Shown here one piece after another: positions 9,385 to 18,352 of a DNA stretch of 64,000 nt. Each line of letters begins with the position of its first letter. Position 1 is the first letter of the stretch. The notes beneath the pieces were generated by a model. The model did not search any database, was not told the DNA's origin, and saw only the letters and a list, made by a program, of their open reading frames with translations. The stretch is from contig JAHFRP010000003.1 of NCBI GenBank assembly GCA_023266195.1, positions 124,001 through 188,000 on the forward strand, in the 5' to 3' direction. A program made the position numbers and the translations under genes. Source of the DNA: Sulfuricella sp. Its GTDB lineage: Bacteria; Pseudomonadota; Gammaproteobacteria; Burkholderiales; Sulfuricellaceae.

Positions 9385-10524
9385 TTAGAGCATCCGGCTT
9401 TTGTCGCCACGCGCAAAGCCGATCAGCGGCACATCCATTCCCTTGCCCAGCGCGATGGCCTTGAACAGCTCGCCCATTTCGGCTGGGCTGAGCAGCTTCT
9501 GCACCTGGGCGGCGAGCGGCAGGTAAGTGCTTGCTTGCTCCGGCGGGGTTTCCGCCAGCAGGTCGGTGATGCCGCAGTTGAGCAGGAAATGCGCCTGGCT
9601 GGTGTAGCCGAGCAGGTTGAGGCCGTGCTCGATGCCGGCTTCGGCGATGGCGGTGAAATCGACGTGGGCGGTGATGTCCTGCAGGCCCGGCAGATAAAAC
9701 GGGTCGTCGTGGGCGTGGTGGCGGTAATGGCACATCAGCGTGCCGGTCCGGCGCTGCGGGTGGTAGTACTCGCTTTGGCCGAAACCGTAGTCCAGCATCA
9801 GGATGGCGCCTTTTTCCAGCATCGCGGCGAGGGCGGCGATGAAGCCGCGCGCGGCGAGGCCGATTTCGCTGAAGCTGTCCGTAGGCATTTCCAGCCGGGT
9901 GGCCTGGTCGAACAGTTCGCCTGCCGCGAGTTCGCGTTCGCTCCATCGGAATTCGCCGTCATCCAGCGCCACGCCGCGCTGGTAAATGCCATCCCCGCGC
10001 CAGGCGGTGATCTCCACCGGCATGGCGTCGAGCACTTCGTTGCCGAGGATCAGCCCGGTGAAGCTGTCGGGCAGCGTGTCCAGCCACTGCACCCGCGGCG
10101 CGTAAGGCAGCAACAGCTGCTGCTGGCGCCGGCGCAGGTCGGCGCTGACTTCGAGGATGAAATAGCGCGGCAGCGGCTGCCCGGACCGCGCCAGTCCGGC
10201 CAGCAGGTCGAACGCCAGGCGGCCAGAGCCCGCGCCCACTTCCAGGATGTCGCCGCCGGTTTCGGCCAGCACTTGCGCCGCCTGGCGCGCCAGGGTACGG
10301 CCGAACAGGGCGGAGATTTCCGGCGCGGTGACGAAATCGCCGGTTTCGCCGAATTTGCCCAGGCCGGCACTGTAATAGCCGAGCCCCGGCGCATACAGGG
10401 CCAGCTCCATAAAGCGGCTGAAAGGAATCCAGCCGCCGGCGGAGTCGATTTCGCCGGCGATGCGGGCGGCGGTTTCGGTGCTGTGACGCAAGGCGGCCGG
10501 ATCGGGCGTGGGTAGTGGAGGCAT
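9385..10524 (-). CDS. SAM-dependent methyltransferase, MidA/NDUFAF7 family
   Basis: 379-residue class I methyltransferase of the MidA/NDUFAF7 family (COG1565). Family markers are FSRFMELALYAPGLGYYSAG (split across about 36-55), FGETGDFVTAPEISALFGRTLA, the SAM-binding ILEVGAGSGRLAFDLL (about 93-108), GLILGNEVLDAMPVE and LMLDYGFGQSEYYHPQR. In mitochondria the family methylates an arginine of complex I subunit NDUFS2; the bacterial substrate is not established. Transcribed divergently from the pteridine-reductase-like gene, 47 nt away. Confidence 0.9.
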   Translation of the reverse strand: MPPLPTPDPAALRHSTETAARIAGEIDSAGGWIPFSRFMELALYAPGLGYYSAGLGKFGETGDFVTAPEISALFGRTLARQAAQVLAETGGDILEVGAGSGRLAFDLLAGLARSGQPLPRYFILEVSADLRRRQQQLLLPYAPRVQWLDTLPDSFTGLILGNEVLDAMPVEITAWRGDGIYQRGVALDDGEFRWSERELAAGELFDQATRLEMPTDSFSEIGLAARGFIAALAAMLEKGAILMLDYGFGQSEYYHPQRRTGTLMCHYRHHAHDDPFYLPGLQDITAHVDFTAIAEAGIEHGLNLLGYTSQAHFLLNCGITDLLAETPPEQASTYLPLAAQVQKLLSPAEMGELFKAIALGKGMDVPLIGFARGDKSRML

Positions 10525-10571
10525 CGGGAAATATGGTAGATTCGACCTGTTCGAGTTTAGTGGAGATCGGC

Positions 10572-11312
10572 ATGCGAGGTAAAGTGGTGTTGATTACCGG
10601 CGGCGCCAAACGCGTCGGCGCGTCGATCTGCCGCCGGCTGCACCGCGAGGGGGCGAACCTGGTGATCCATTACCGCTCTTCCGCGGCGGAAGCCGCGGCG
10701 CTGTGCGACGAATTGAACCGCCTGCGGCCGGATTCCGCCGCGCTGGCACAGGCCGACCTGCATCAGGTCGAGCACCTGGCCGAGCTGGTGAGCGCGGCGG
10801 TCTCTCGATTCGGCCGGCTCGACGTGCTGATCAACAACGCGTCCAGCTTTTACCCGACGGCGGTGGGCGAAATCGGCGAACAGGACTGGCACGACCTGAT
10901 CGGCACCAACCTCAAGGCGCCGCTGTTCCTGGCGCAGGCGGCGGCGATGCCGCTGCGCCACAGCCACGGCTGCATCGTCAACATCGCCGACATCCACGCC
11001 GAGCGGCCGATGAAGAGCTACGTGGTGTACAGCATCGCCAAGGCCGGGCTGGTGGCGCTGACCAAGTCGCTCGCCCACGAACTCGGGCCCGAAGTGCGGG
11101 TCAACGCGGTGGCGCCGGGGCCGATCCTGTGGCCGGAGGCGGACGCGTCGTTCGACGAGCAGGAGCGCCGCCGCATCGTCGCCCATACCCTGCTGAAGCG
11201 CGAGGGCTCGCCCGACGACATCGCCCGCGCCGTGTCGTTCCTGATCAAGGACGCGCCCTACGTCACCGGCACGGTGCTGCCGGTGGACGGTGGGCGCAGC
11301 GCGAGTTTGTGA
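10572..11312 (+). CDS. Pteridine reductase-like short-chain dehydrogenase
   Basis: NADPH-dependent SDR of the PTR1/FolM type, expected to reduce dihydro- or biopterins. Start ATG 10572 is preferred over an upstream 10515 codon because ggag at 10562-10565 is well placed, giving 246 residues that begin MRGKVVLITGGAKRVGA. The Rossmann motif is TGGAKRVG, in which the Arg is typical of pteridine reductases. The core is LINNASSFYPT; the active site is YVVYSIAKAGL (YxxxK), preceded by IADIHAERP instead of the usual catalytic Ser. C-terminal APGPILWPE is also PTR-like. Confidence 0.85.
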   Translation: MRGKVVLITGGAKRVGASICRRLHREGANLVIHYRSSAAEAAALCDELNRLRPDSAALAQADLHQVEHLAELVSAAVSRFGRLDVLINNASSFYPTAVGEIGEQDWHDLIGTNLKAPLFLAQAAAMPLRHSHGCIVNIADIHAERPMKSYVVYSIAKAGLVALTKSLAHELGPEVRVNAVAPGPILWPEADASFDEQERRRIVAHTLLKREGSPDDIARAVSFLIKDAPYVTGTVLPVDGGRSASL

Positions 11313-11399
11313 ACCTAAAAACTTTGATTGGCCGCCGATAAACGCCGATAAATCAAAATGCGAACATAGCCTTTTTTAAGGAATCGACACCGGAGCAGT

Positions 11400-11477
11400 G
11401 GTAGGTCGGTTCAAGCGTAGCGGAACCGACATGCCGCGAGCGAAATCGTCGGTTCCGCTACGCTTGAACCGACCTAC
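11400..11477. repeat. Palindrome GTAGGTCGGTTCAAGCG, two arms
   Basis: Left arm gtaggtcggttcaagcgtag begins at 11401 and the right arm ctacgcttgaaccgacctac ends near 11476; the loop is about 20 nt. It shares the GTAGGTCGG end with the palindromes at 33205, 44499 and 63160 but has different inner sequence. It occupies most of the 200-nt gap before the PP-loop gene. Confidence 0.85.
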
Positions 11478-11517
11478 ATAAGAGCGAATTACCCTACCTA
11501 CGCAGGTGATTTTTAAG

Positions 11518-12348
11518 ATGAATGTTGGCGAGGAGCAAAGGGTGAAGGGTGAGCAAGTCATTCCGCCGAGATCGTTAATCAGCGCAGCCGGCCGCGCCAT
11601 CGGCGATTTTTCCATGATCCGGGCGGGCGACCGTGTGCTGCTCGGGCTGTCCGGCGGCAAGGACAGCCTGTCGCTGCTGCACGTGCTGGTCGCCCTGCAG
11701 AAAAGGGCGCCGATCCGCTTCGAGCTGGCGGCGGCGACGGTCGATCCGCAGTCGCCCGAGTTCGATCCTTCGCCGTTGAAGGATTATATGGCACAGCTTG
11801 GCATCCCCTATTTCTACGAAAGCCAGCCCATCGTCGCGCAGGCGGAGCAATCGATGGAGGGCGATTCGTTCTGCGCCTTCTGCTCGCGCATGCGGCGCGG
11901 CATCCTCTACCGCGCGGCGCGGGACAACGGCTACAACGTGCTGGCGCTGGCGCAGCACCTGGACGACGCCGCCGAAACCTTCCTCATGTCCACCTTCTTC
12001 GGCGGCAAGCTGAGGACCATGCAGGCGCATTACCTCAACGACCGCGGCGACATCCGCGTGATCCGCCCCTTCATCTACGCCCGCGAGCGCCAGACCGCAG
12101 CCTTCGCCAAATCCGCCGGCCTGCCCGTCATCATGGAGAATTGCCCGGCCTGCTTCGGCATGCCGACCGAGCGCATGCACATGAAAACCCTGCTGGCGCA
12201 ACTGGAGCGGGATAATCCCAAGGTGTTTTCCAGCATCAAGACGGCGTTGAAGCCGATGCTGGGGGCGGGAGTGCCGGGGGAGAGGGTGAATCTAAAAAAT
12301 GCCAAAGCCTTGCGCAGTAACCAGACTGAAGCCGAGCAACGGCTGTAG
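11518..12348 (+). CDS. TtcA-like PP-loop ATPase with altered C-terminus
   Basis: Adenylating enzyme of the TtcA/TilS PP-loop superfamily; TtcA itself thiolates C32 of tRNA. The P-loop is GLSGGKDSLSLLHVL and the metal/FeS pair CAFCSRMRRG is present, then ALAQHLDDAAETFLM, FGGKLRTM and ENCPACFGMPTERMH. The last part diverges from canonical TtcA, so this may be a paralogous subfamily. From about 12286 the frame runs into the N-terminus of a DUF559 gene (KALRSNQTEAEQRL) and stops at an amber codon inside it. GTG 11542, behind aggag at 11531-11535, is an equally good start. Confidence 0.8.
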   Translation: MNVGEEQRVKGEQVIPPRSLISAAGRAIGDFSMIRAGDRVLLGLSGGKDSLSLLHVLVALQKRAPIRFELAAATVDPQSPEFDPSPLKDYMAQLGIPYFYESQPIVAQAEQSMEGDSFCAFCSRMRRGILYRAARDNGYNVLALAQHLDDAAETFLMSTFFGGKLRTMQAHYLNDRGDIRVIRPFIYARERQTAAFAKSAGLPVIMENCPACFGMPTERMHMKTLLAQLERDNPKVFSSIKTALKPMLGAGVPGERVNLKNAKALRSNQTEAEQRL

Positions 12349-12645
12349 TATCACCTGCGGGCGCACCGTTTCACGGGTTTGAAATTCAAGCGGCAAAAAC
12401 CGATGGGGAGCTACATTGTGGATTTTGTCTGTTTGGAGCTCCGGCTGATTGTCGAGTTGGACGGCGGCCAGCATGCCGAACAGATGGCGTATGACCAGCA
12501 TCGGGACGCGTGGCTGCGCAGTCAAGGTTACACGGTGCTGCGTTTCTGGAATAACGACGTGATGCACCAGTTGGAGAGTGTATTGGAGCAGATACGCTGT
12601 TCCCTCTCCCCCAGCCCCTCTCCCACGAGTGGGAGAGGGGAGTGA
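12286..12645 (+). pseudogene. DUF559 (Vsr-like) endonuclease gene interrupted by amber codon
   Basis: Reading from GTG 12286, the translation matches the usual DUF559 layout: KALRSNQTEAEQRL, a stop at 12346-12348, then YHLRAHRFTGLKFKRQKP, YIVDFVCLELRLIVELDGG, then HAEQMAYDQHRDAWLRSQGY and VLRFWNND. The family has Trp (TGG) exactly where TAG stands, so one G-to-A change explains the break. The catalytic core (VDFVC...ELDGGQH) is intact downstream. The gene is in frame with the preceding PP-loop gene. The 3' end runs through a C-rich palindrome (SLSPSPSPTSGRGE), a common end for these genes. It may be dead, or expressed as a shorter form from TTG 12379. Confidence 0.75.
12602..12644. repeat. 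C-rich palindrome CCCTCTCCC/GGGAGAGGG
   Basis: Two ctctccc blocks are followed by an acgagt loop and gggagagggg, giving a stable stem at the end of the DUF559 remnant and before the convergent cyclase gene. A relative lies at 17843-17881. It could terminate transcription in both directions, though no T-run follows. Confidence 0.7.
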
Positions 12646-12661
12646 GTGCGCCTTTTCGCGG

Positions 12662-14500
12662 CTAACCGGTTTTTCTCCTCGGTTCGAACAACTCCACTTC
12701 CTGCGTCCGCCCCTTCACCTTGAACAGGCCGTGGCCGACGAAATCGAACGCGCCGGCGCAGCGGGTCATGGTGTCGGCCGATACCAGGATGCGGCTGACG
12801 CCCTTGGTCTGGCCTTCGATGCGGCTGGCAAGGTTGACGGTGTCGCCGATGGCGGTGTAGTCCTGACGCTGCTCCGAGCCGATGAAGCCGACCACCGCCG
12901 GGCCGCTGTGGATGCCGATGCCGACGTCGAAGGTTGCGCCCATCGCGCCGATCTCCTGCCGGAAGCGCTCCAGCGTATCGGCCATTTCCAGCGCGGCGGC
13001 GATGGCGTGTTCGGCCTGCGCCGCGTCTTCTCCCGGCGCTCCCCAGAACGCCATGATCGCGTCGCCGATGAATTTGTCGAGCGTGCCGCCGTGGCGGAAA
13101 ATCACTTCCACCTGCAAGGAAAAATAGCGGTTGAGCAGGGCGACGATCTCGGCCGGCGCGTGCAGTTCGGACAGGGTGGTGAAGCCGCGGATATCGGAAA
13201 ACAGCACAGTGATTTCGCGCGCCTGGCCGCTGATGCTTTCCGTCGTGGTGCCGTGGCTGACCAGTTCCTTCACCACCCGCGGATCGAGGAAACGGTTGAA
13301 AATTTGCACGGTTTTTTCGCGTTCGCGCCGCTCGCGCAGGTATTCCAGCAGGGCGGCGGCGAAATAGAATGTCCACGCGAAAACCAGCGGCGCCGCCACC
13401 GGCAGCAGCAGCTGACGGCTTAGCGCGGCATATTCCGCGCCGAGCACAACGGCGGACAGCGGCAGCAGGACGGCGCCGATTGTCAGCGTGTTGCGGCGGG
13501 TGAGAAAAGCGGCGCACAGGGCCGCCACCAGCAGCAACGCCAGCGCGAAAGAGGCGGGCGCCGGCACGGTGCGCATGTAGCCGCCGTTCTTCAGGTTGTC
13601 GAGCGCGGTGGCGAGGATTTCCACCGCCGGCGCCAAGCTGGACAGCGGGGTGGCGCGGATGTCGTGCAGACCGGTGGCGGTGGTGCCGACGATGACGATT
13701 TTGCCGCGGAACTCTTCCGGGTCGCGCAGCGGCTTTTTCCGCTCCAGGTCTTCGTACACGTCGGCATACGATACACGGGCATGGGACAAGGCCGCGCCGC
13801 GCCAGCCGAGCACGATGGTTTCCCGGTCGGGCAGCGGGTAGCCGAGGTCGCCGACGACGCGGGCGGGCAGGGAGGGGATGCGCCAGCCGTGGGCATCGGT
13901 GTAGACGTTGTAGCGGCGCCCGATGCCGTCGCGGTCTTCAACGAAATTGATCGTGCCGGCACGCCAGTTTTCCTTGGCCACCGCCAGCGGCAGGATCAGC
14001 GACACCCGAGCATCGCGCCCGGCGCTGGGCGTCGGTGCGATGCCCAGCGCCGGGGCATATTCGGCGAGCGGGATGCCGCCGGCATCCTCGCTCGGGCTGC
14101 GGCGCACCATCGGGAAATAGGCGTTCGGCACACGGCGCACCGCCTCGTTGAACAGCGCGTCGCTTTCCGGCCGGTAGACGTCCGGTTCGGCGAACAGGAT
14201 GTCGAACACGATGGCCCTGGGGTGCTGGCGGGCGATGCCTTCGACCAGCTCGCCGTGCACCGAGCGCGGCCACGGCCAGCTGCCGGCGGCGTCGATCATC
14301 TTGGCCAGGCTGCGGTCGTCGATATCCACGATCACGATGTCGGGATCGGGCCGCAAACCGCCGGCGTGGATGCGGACAAAGCGGTCGGAGACGCGGTTGT
14401 CCAACGGCAGCAGCAGATGGGAAAACGAAAAATCCACCGCCGCCAGGGCGACGATGAAGCCGGCAATCAGGAAGAACGGGGAAATCAGGGCGCGCCGCAT
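12662..14500 (-). CDS. Adenylate/guanylate cyclase with CHASE2 sensor domain
   Basis: Membrane-bound class III nucleotide cyclase, 612 residues. Layout: N-terminal membrane helix (about 7-30), periplasmic CHASE2 sensor (about 35-310, with DIDDRSL, GSWPWPRSVH, DILFAEPD and GKIVIVGTTATGLHD), three closely spaced membrane helices (about 318-390), a short coiled link, then a catalytic domain (about 425-605). Metal-binding Asp residues occur in LFSDIRGFT and FIGDAIMAFWG; DYTAIGDTVNLASRIE gives the purine/transition-state region. The Lys of TLDKFIGD and Asp of QDYTA fit ATP specificity, so cAMP is the likelier product. The signal sensed is unknown. Confidence 0.9.
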   Translation of the reverse strand: MRRALISPFFLIAGFIVALAAVDFSFSHLLLPLDNRVSDRFVRIHAGGLRPDPDIVIVDIDDRSLAKMIDAAGSWPWPRSVHGELVEGIARQHPRAIVFDILFAEPDVYRPESDALFNEAVRRVPNAYFPMVRRSPSEDAGGIPLAEYAPALGIAPTPSAGRDARVSLILPLAVAKENWRAGTINFVEDRDGIGRRYNVYTDAHGWRIPSLPARVVGDLGYPLPDRETIVLGWRGAALSHARVSYADVYEDLERKKPLRDPEEFRGKIVIVGTTATGLHDIRATPLSSLAPAVEILATALDNLKNGGYMRTVPAPASFALALLLVAALCAAFLTRRNTLTIGAVLLPLSAVVLGAEYAALSRQLLLPVAAPLVFAWTFYFAAALLEYLRERREREKTVQIFNRFLDPRVVKELVSHGTTTESISGQAREITVLFSDIRGFTTLSELHAPAEIVALLNRYFSLQVEVIFRHGGTLDKFIGDAIMAFWGAPGEDAAQAEHAIAAALEMADTLERFRQEIGAMGATFDVGIGIHSGPAVVGFIGSEQRQDYTAIGDTVNLASRIEGQTKGVSRILVSADTMTRCAGAFDFVGHGLFKVKGRTQEVELFEPRRKTG

Positions 14501-14562
14501 ATTCTTATGCTACGGCATGGGCCGAAGATCGACAACTCGCGGAGCGGCCCTGATCTCCAGTC

Positions 14563-15399
14563 TTACAGCCCGAGCCGTTGCCAGATGGCCGAGACCGGCC
14601 CGGCCTGGTTGAGGGTGTAGAAATGCAGCCCCGGCGCGCCTTCCTTCAGCAGCCGTTCGCACAGGTCCGTCACCACATCCAGGCCGAACGCGCGGATCGA
14701 AGCAGTGTCGTCGCCGTAGCCTTGCAGCTTGAGCCGCAGCCAGCGCGGAATCTCGGCGCCGCAGGCGTCGGAAAAACGCGCCAGCTGGGAAAAGTTGCCG
14801 ATCGGCATGATGCCCGGAACGATCGGGACGGTAATCCCCATCGCCTCGCATTCGTCGACGAAATGAAAATAGGCGTCGGCGTTGTAGAAATACTGGGTGA
14901 TCGCGGCGTCGGCGCCCGCCTCCACCTTGCGCTTGAAGTTGACCAGGTCGGCCTGGGCCGTGGGCGCCTGGGGGTGGTATTCGGGATAGGCCGCCACCTC
15001 GATGTTGAACCAGTCTCCGGTTTCGGCGCGGATGAACTCCACCAGCTCGTTGGCATAGCGGAATTCCCCCGGACAGGCCATGCCGGAGGGCATGTCGCCG
15101 CGCAGGGCGACGATATGGCGGATGCCGTGGCCTTTGTATTCGTCGAGGATGGCGCGGATGTTGTCCTTGGTCGAGCCGATGCAGGAAAGATGCGGCGCGG
15201 CCTTGTGGCCGTCCTGCTGGATTTCGATCACGGTTTCCAGCGTGCGGTCGCGCGTCGAACCGCCGGCGCCGAAAGTGACCGAGAAAAATTCCGGGTTGAG
15301 CTGGGCCAGCTGCTGCCGCGTGGCACGCAGTTTTTCGACCCCCTCCGGGTTTTTGGGGGGGAAGAATTCGAAGCTGAGGATAGGTTTATTATTAGACAT
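14563..15399 (-). CDS. metF: 5,10-methylenetetrahydrofolate reductase
   Basis: FAD enzyme making 5-methyl-THF for methionine synthesis. 278 residues, the normal bacterial length. Motifs: FEFFPPKNPEG (residues about 10-20, with the catalytic Glu of the family), SVTFGAGGSTRDRT, HLSCIGSTKDNI, VALRGDMPSG and AAITQYFYNADAYFHF, PGIMPIGNF. It lies 85 nt downstream of ahcY on the same strand, with only a palindrome between, so it probably shares the SAH riboswitch-controlled transcript. Confidence 0.96.
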   Translation of the reverse strand: MSNNKPILSFEFFPPKNPEGVEKLRATRQQLAQLNPEFFSVTFGAGGSTRDRTLETVIEIQQDGHKAAPHLSCIGSTKDNIRAILDEYKGHGIRHIVALRGDMPSGMACPGEFRYANELVEFIRAETGDWFNIEVAAYPEYHPQAPTAQADLVNFKRKVEAGADAAITQYFYNADAYFHFVDECEAMGITVPIVPGIMPIGNFSQLARFSDACGAEIPRWLRLKLQGYGDDTASIRAFGLDVVTDLCERLLKEGAPGLHFYTLNQAGPVSAIWQRLGL

Positions 15400-15407
15400 G
15401 CTGGTTC

Positions 15408-15481
15408 ACCGCAGAGGACGCGGAGGGCGAGGAGGAAAGTCGGAATGTGACTCCGCGTCCTCCGTGTCCTCCGCGGTTCAA
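15408..15481. repeat. Imperfect palindrome of CGCAGAGGACGCGGAGG words
   Basis: The left arm ggttcaccgcagaggacg and the right arm cgtcctccgtgtcctccgcggttc fold back on each other across a short loop. It fills the whole ahcY-metF gap. It belongs to the family also seen at 2888, 28610 and 31607. Confidence 0.8.
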
Positions 15482-15484
15482 CAA

Positions 15485-16918
<1,434 letters not shown>

Positions 16919-16997
16919 GCGCAATTCCTTACGATGTGGCCGGGGGGATGCTGTGGTGCGGCTCACCTGGCATCCCGTGCCCGGCACGGGGTTGATA

Positions 16998-17062
16998 ACA
17001 GGTAAGCGCGGTTTTGAAAAGCCGAGCCTGACGGATGGAATCCGTTGCAGCGCTCCTCGGTT
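16998..17062 (-). promoter_or_regulatory. SAH riboswitch in the ahcY leader
   Basis: On the minus strand the leader reads ccgaggagcgctgcaacgga, then tccgtcaggctcgg, an A/T-rich linker and accgcgcttacc. This matches the SAH riboswitch: P1 ccgag/ctcgg, hairpin acgga/tccgt, invariant gcgctgcaac and caggctcgg, and a gagcgc/gcgctt pseudoknot. SAH binding is known to turn expression on, so high SAH should induce ahcY and probably metF. The sequence lies about 80 nt before the ahcY ATG, the expected position. Identification rests on consensus matching by eye. Confidence 0.88.
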
Positions 17063-17069
17063 GGATTGA

Positions 17070-17075
17070 ATTATA
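17070..17075 (-). promoter_or_regulatory. Candidate -10 box of ahcY promoter
   Basis: The minus strand reads ggtTATAATtcaatcc, placing a perfect -10 hexamer 8 nt upstream of the riboswitch 5' end, as expected if transcription starts near 17063. The -35 region (about 17093-17098) is a poor match. Confidence 0.5.
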
Positions 17076-17137
17076 ACCGAAATTTGGGATTTTTGGTTTT
17101 TGGGTTGGTTTGCCGTGCTGTGAAGGTTGGGCCGCTC

Positions 17138-17404
17138 TTACTCGTAGTGCGCCCACATACGCAACACACGAACCACGCGCAACTTGGGGAAGACTTCATA
17201 GACCAAACGATGCTGAATGTTGATACGTCGTGAATATGCACCAGCTAAATCGCCGACCAGCTTTTCGTATGGCGGCGGATTTTGAAATGGATCGGCAGTG
17301 AGCACATCCAGGAGCTCTAACGCTTTGGCCTTCAGGCCCGCGGATGCCAGTTTCTTTGCATCCTTCTGCGCGTGCTTCGAATAGACGATCTGCCAGTTCA
17401 CCAT
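17138..17404 (-). CDS. yoeB: YoeB/Txe-family toxin
   Basis: 88-residue ribosome-dependent mRNA interferase of a type II toxin-antitoxin module. Family features: WQIVYSKHAQKDAKKLASAGL at the N-terminus (split for length), DPFQNPPPYEKLVGDLAGAYSRRIN, HRLVYEV and the C-terminal VRVLRMWAHYE; the catalytic Glu, Arg and His positions (YEKL, SRRIN, QHRL, HYE) are present, so the protein looks intact. The start overlaps the antitoxin stop by 7 nt. It sits just downstream of the ahcY promoter region, at the left edge of the accessory island. Confidence 0.92.
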   Translation of the reverse strand: MVNWQIVYSKHAQKDAKKLASAGLKAKALELLDVLTADPFQNPPPYEKLVGDLAGAYSRRINIQHRLVYEVFPKLRVVRVLRMWAHYE

Positions 17405-17640
17405 TCAAGTCCTTTGGCGCTTTTGCCAAGAGGCTCGGCCATACCCTCCTTAATGGATTCGCGCATGCCGGGAATGGAAAGCAGGTATAGCGTTTCCTGG
17501 ATTGCTTCCCAATCCTCAGTTGATAGAAGAACGGCGCTGGTGCGCTTCCCCGTGATGTGAATCGGCTGATGTGACTCAGCGGCTTGGTCGATAAGCCGAT
17601 ACAGGTTGGCGCGAGCTTCGCTTGCAGTGAGAGTAGCCAT
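17398..17640 (-). CDS. yefM: YefM/Phd-family antitoxin
   Basis: About 80 residues; begins MATLTASEARANLYRLIDQ, the Phd/YefM DNA-binding fold, followed by HITGKRTSAVLLSTEDWEAIQETLYLL (split here by length limits) and an acidic toxin-binding tail. Pairs with the YoeB-like gene directly downstream. A second ATG at 17646 is also possible. Such antitoxins bind an operator in their own promoter; that would lie in 17641-17700, but no clear palindrome was picked out. Confidence 0.9.
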   Translation of the reverse strand: MATLTASEARANLYRLIDQAAESHQPIHITGKRTSAVLLSTEDWEAIQETLYLLSIPGMRESIKEGMAEPLGKSAKGLEW

Positions 17641-17721
17641 CTTCATTCTCCGAAGTAATGGAAGTTAAATGGTACGCATTGACGTACGCGGAGTCAATCT
17701 GCGTTCTGGGCGGCCGTTTGA

Positions 17722-18030
17722 TTGAGGTGTATTGGTTTTGTGCGCTTCGCGCAGTTGTTTGGGTGCCGGTTCCGCCCGGCGGACGGGATACTTTCTTTGT
17801 ACGGACAGTGGTGGCGCATAGTGGGCGGATTTTCTCCACTTCCCCTCTCCCCAGCCCTCTCCCCGGAGGGGAGAGGGGGACAAGTTCCTTCCCCTTCAAG
17901 GGGAAGGTCAGGATGGAGATGGGGTTGTTTGGTTTGAATTCCCCTTGATTCGCCGCCGAGTAGCGCAGCCGAGCCGGGGGCAGTCGATGCGTACTGTTTG
18001 AGGCCGCAGGCCGAGTTTATACTGCGCATG
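17722..18030. repeat. Gene-free composite repeat block (left copy)
   Basis: No credible gene is seen in 17647-18030. Segments shared with the block at 20.4-21.0 kb: ggttttgtgcgcttcgcgc (from about 17733), and a 74-nt stretch 17947-18020 (gattcgccgccgagtagcgc ... aggccgcaggccgagttta) that recurs at 20765-20838 and, inverted and partial, at 20588-20625. Between them lies a C-rich palindrome (17843-17881). It looks like accumulated fragments of a dispersed intergenic repeat family. Confidence 0.7.
17843..17881. repeat. C-rich palindrome CCCTCTCCCC/GGGGAGAGGG
   Basis: Blocks cccctctccc and ccctctcccc are followed by ggaggggagaggggga, giving a strong hairpin. It is related to 12602-12644. Confidence 0.7.
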
Positions 18031-18031
18031 T

Positions 18032-18352
18032 AAATGCATGGGGTCAAGTCTAAATGCATGGGGTCAAGTCTAGCGTTGTAGCATAGCCCATGCTAAATGC
18101 ATGGGGTCAAGTCTAGCGTTGTAGCATAGCCCATGCGATATTCCCGCCATCAGGGCCAAATGCATGGGGTCAAGTCTAGCGTTGTAGCATAGCCCATGCG
18201 ATATTCCCGCCATCAGGGCCACATCAGGGCCATACATTTCACGACGGTGGGGCAAATTGTAAGGGTAACAGAGTAAGCTGGACGCTACTGAAATAGACCT
18301 GACCCTGCCCTTCAGCCCCTACTGAAATAGACCTGACCCTGCCCTTCAGCCC
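18032..18352. repeat. Array of partial copies of AAATGCATGGGGTCAAGTCT repeat
   Basis: The unit start aaatgcatggggtcaagtct occurs at 18032, 18052, 18095 and 18158, each copy extending further (20, 43, 63 and about 155 nt) before the next begins. The longest copy continues through tagcgttgtagcatagccca, catacatttcacgacggtgg and ends with ctactgaaatagacctgacc, itself duplicated in tandem (18285-18318 and 18319-18352). A further full copy lies at 19059-19202. The spacing is irregular, so this is not CRISPR. The last bases supply the stop codon of the HEPN-like gene. Confidence 0.85.

Noticed and set aside
17126-17132. attC-like core (GCCCAAC on the minus strand) 6 nt after the YoeB stop
   Set aside because: No matching GTTRRRY core lies within 130 nt downstream and no stem was found. 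Kept only as a possible relic.
18070-18255. Small minus-strand open frame inside the repeat array
   Set aside because: It consists only of translated repeat units (the peptide repeats itself) and lacks a plausible ribosome-binding site.
18032-18352. Repeat array considered as a CRISPR
   Set aside because: Unit starts are 20, 43 and 63 nt apart, the copies are nested truncations of one sequence, there are no unique spacers, and no cas gene is near.
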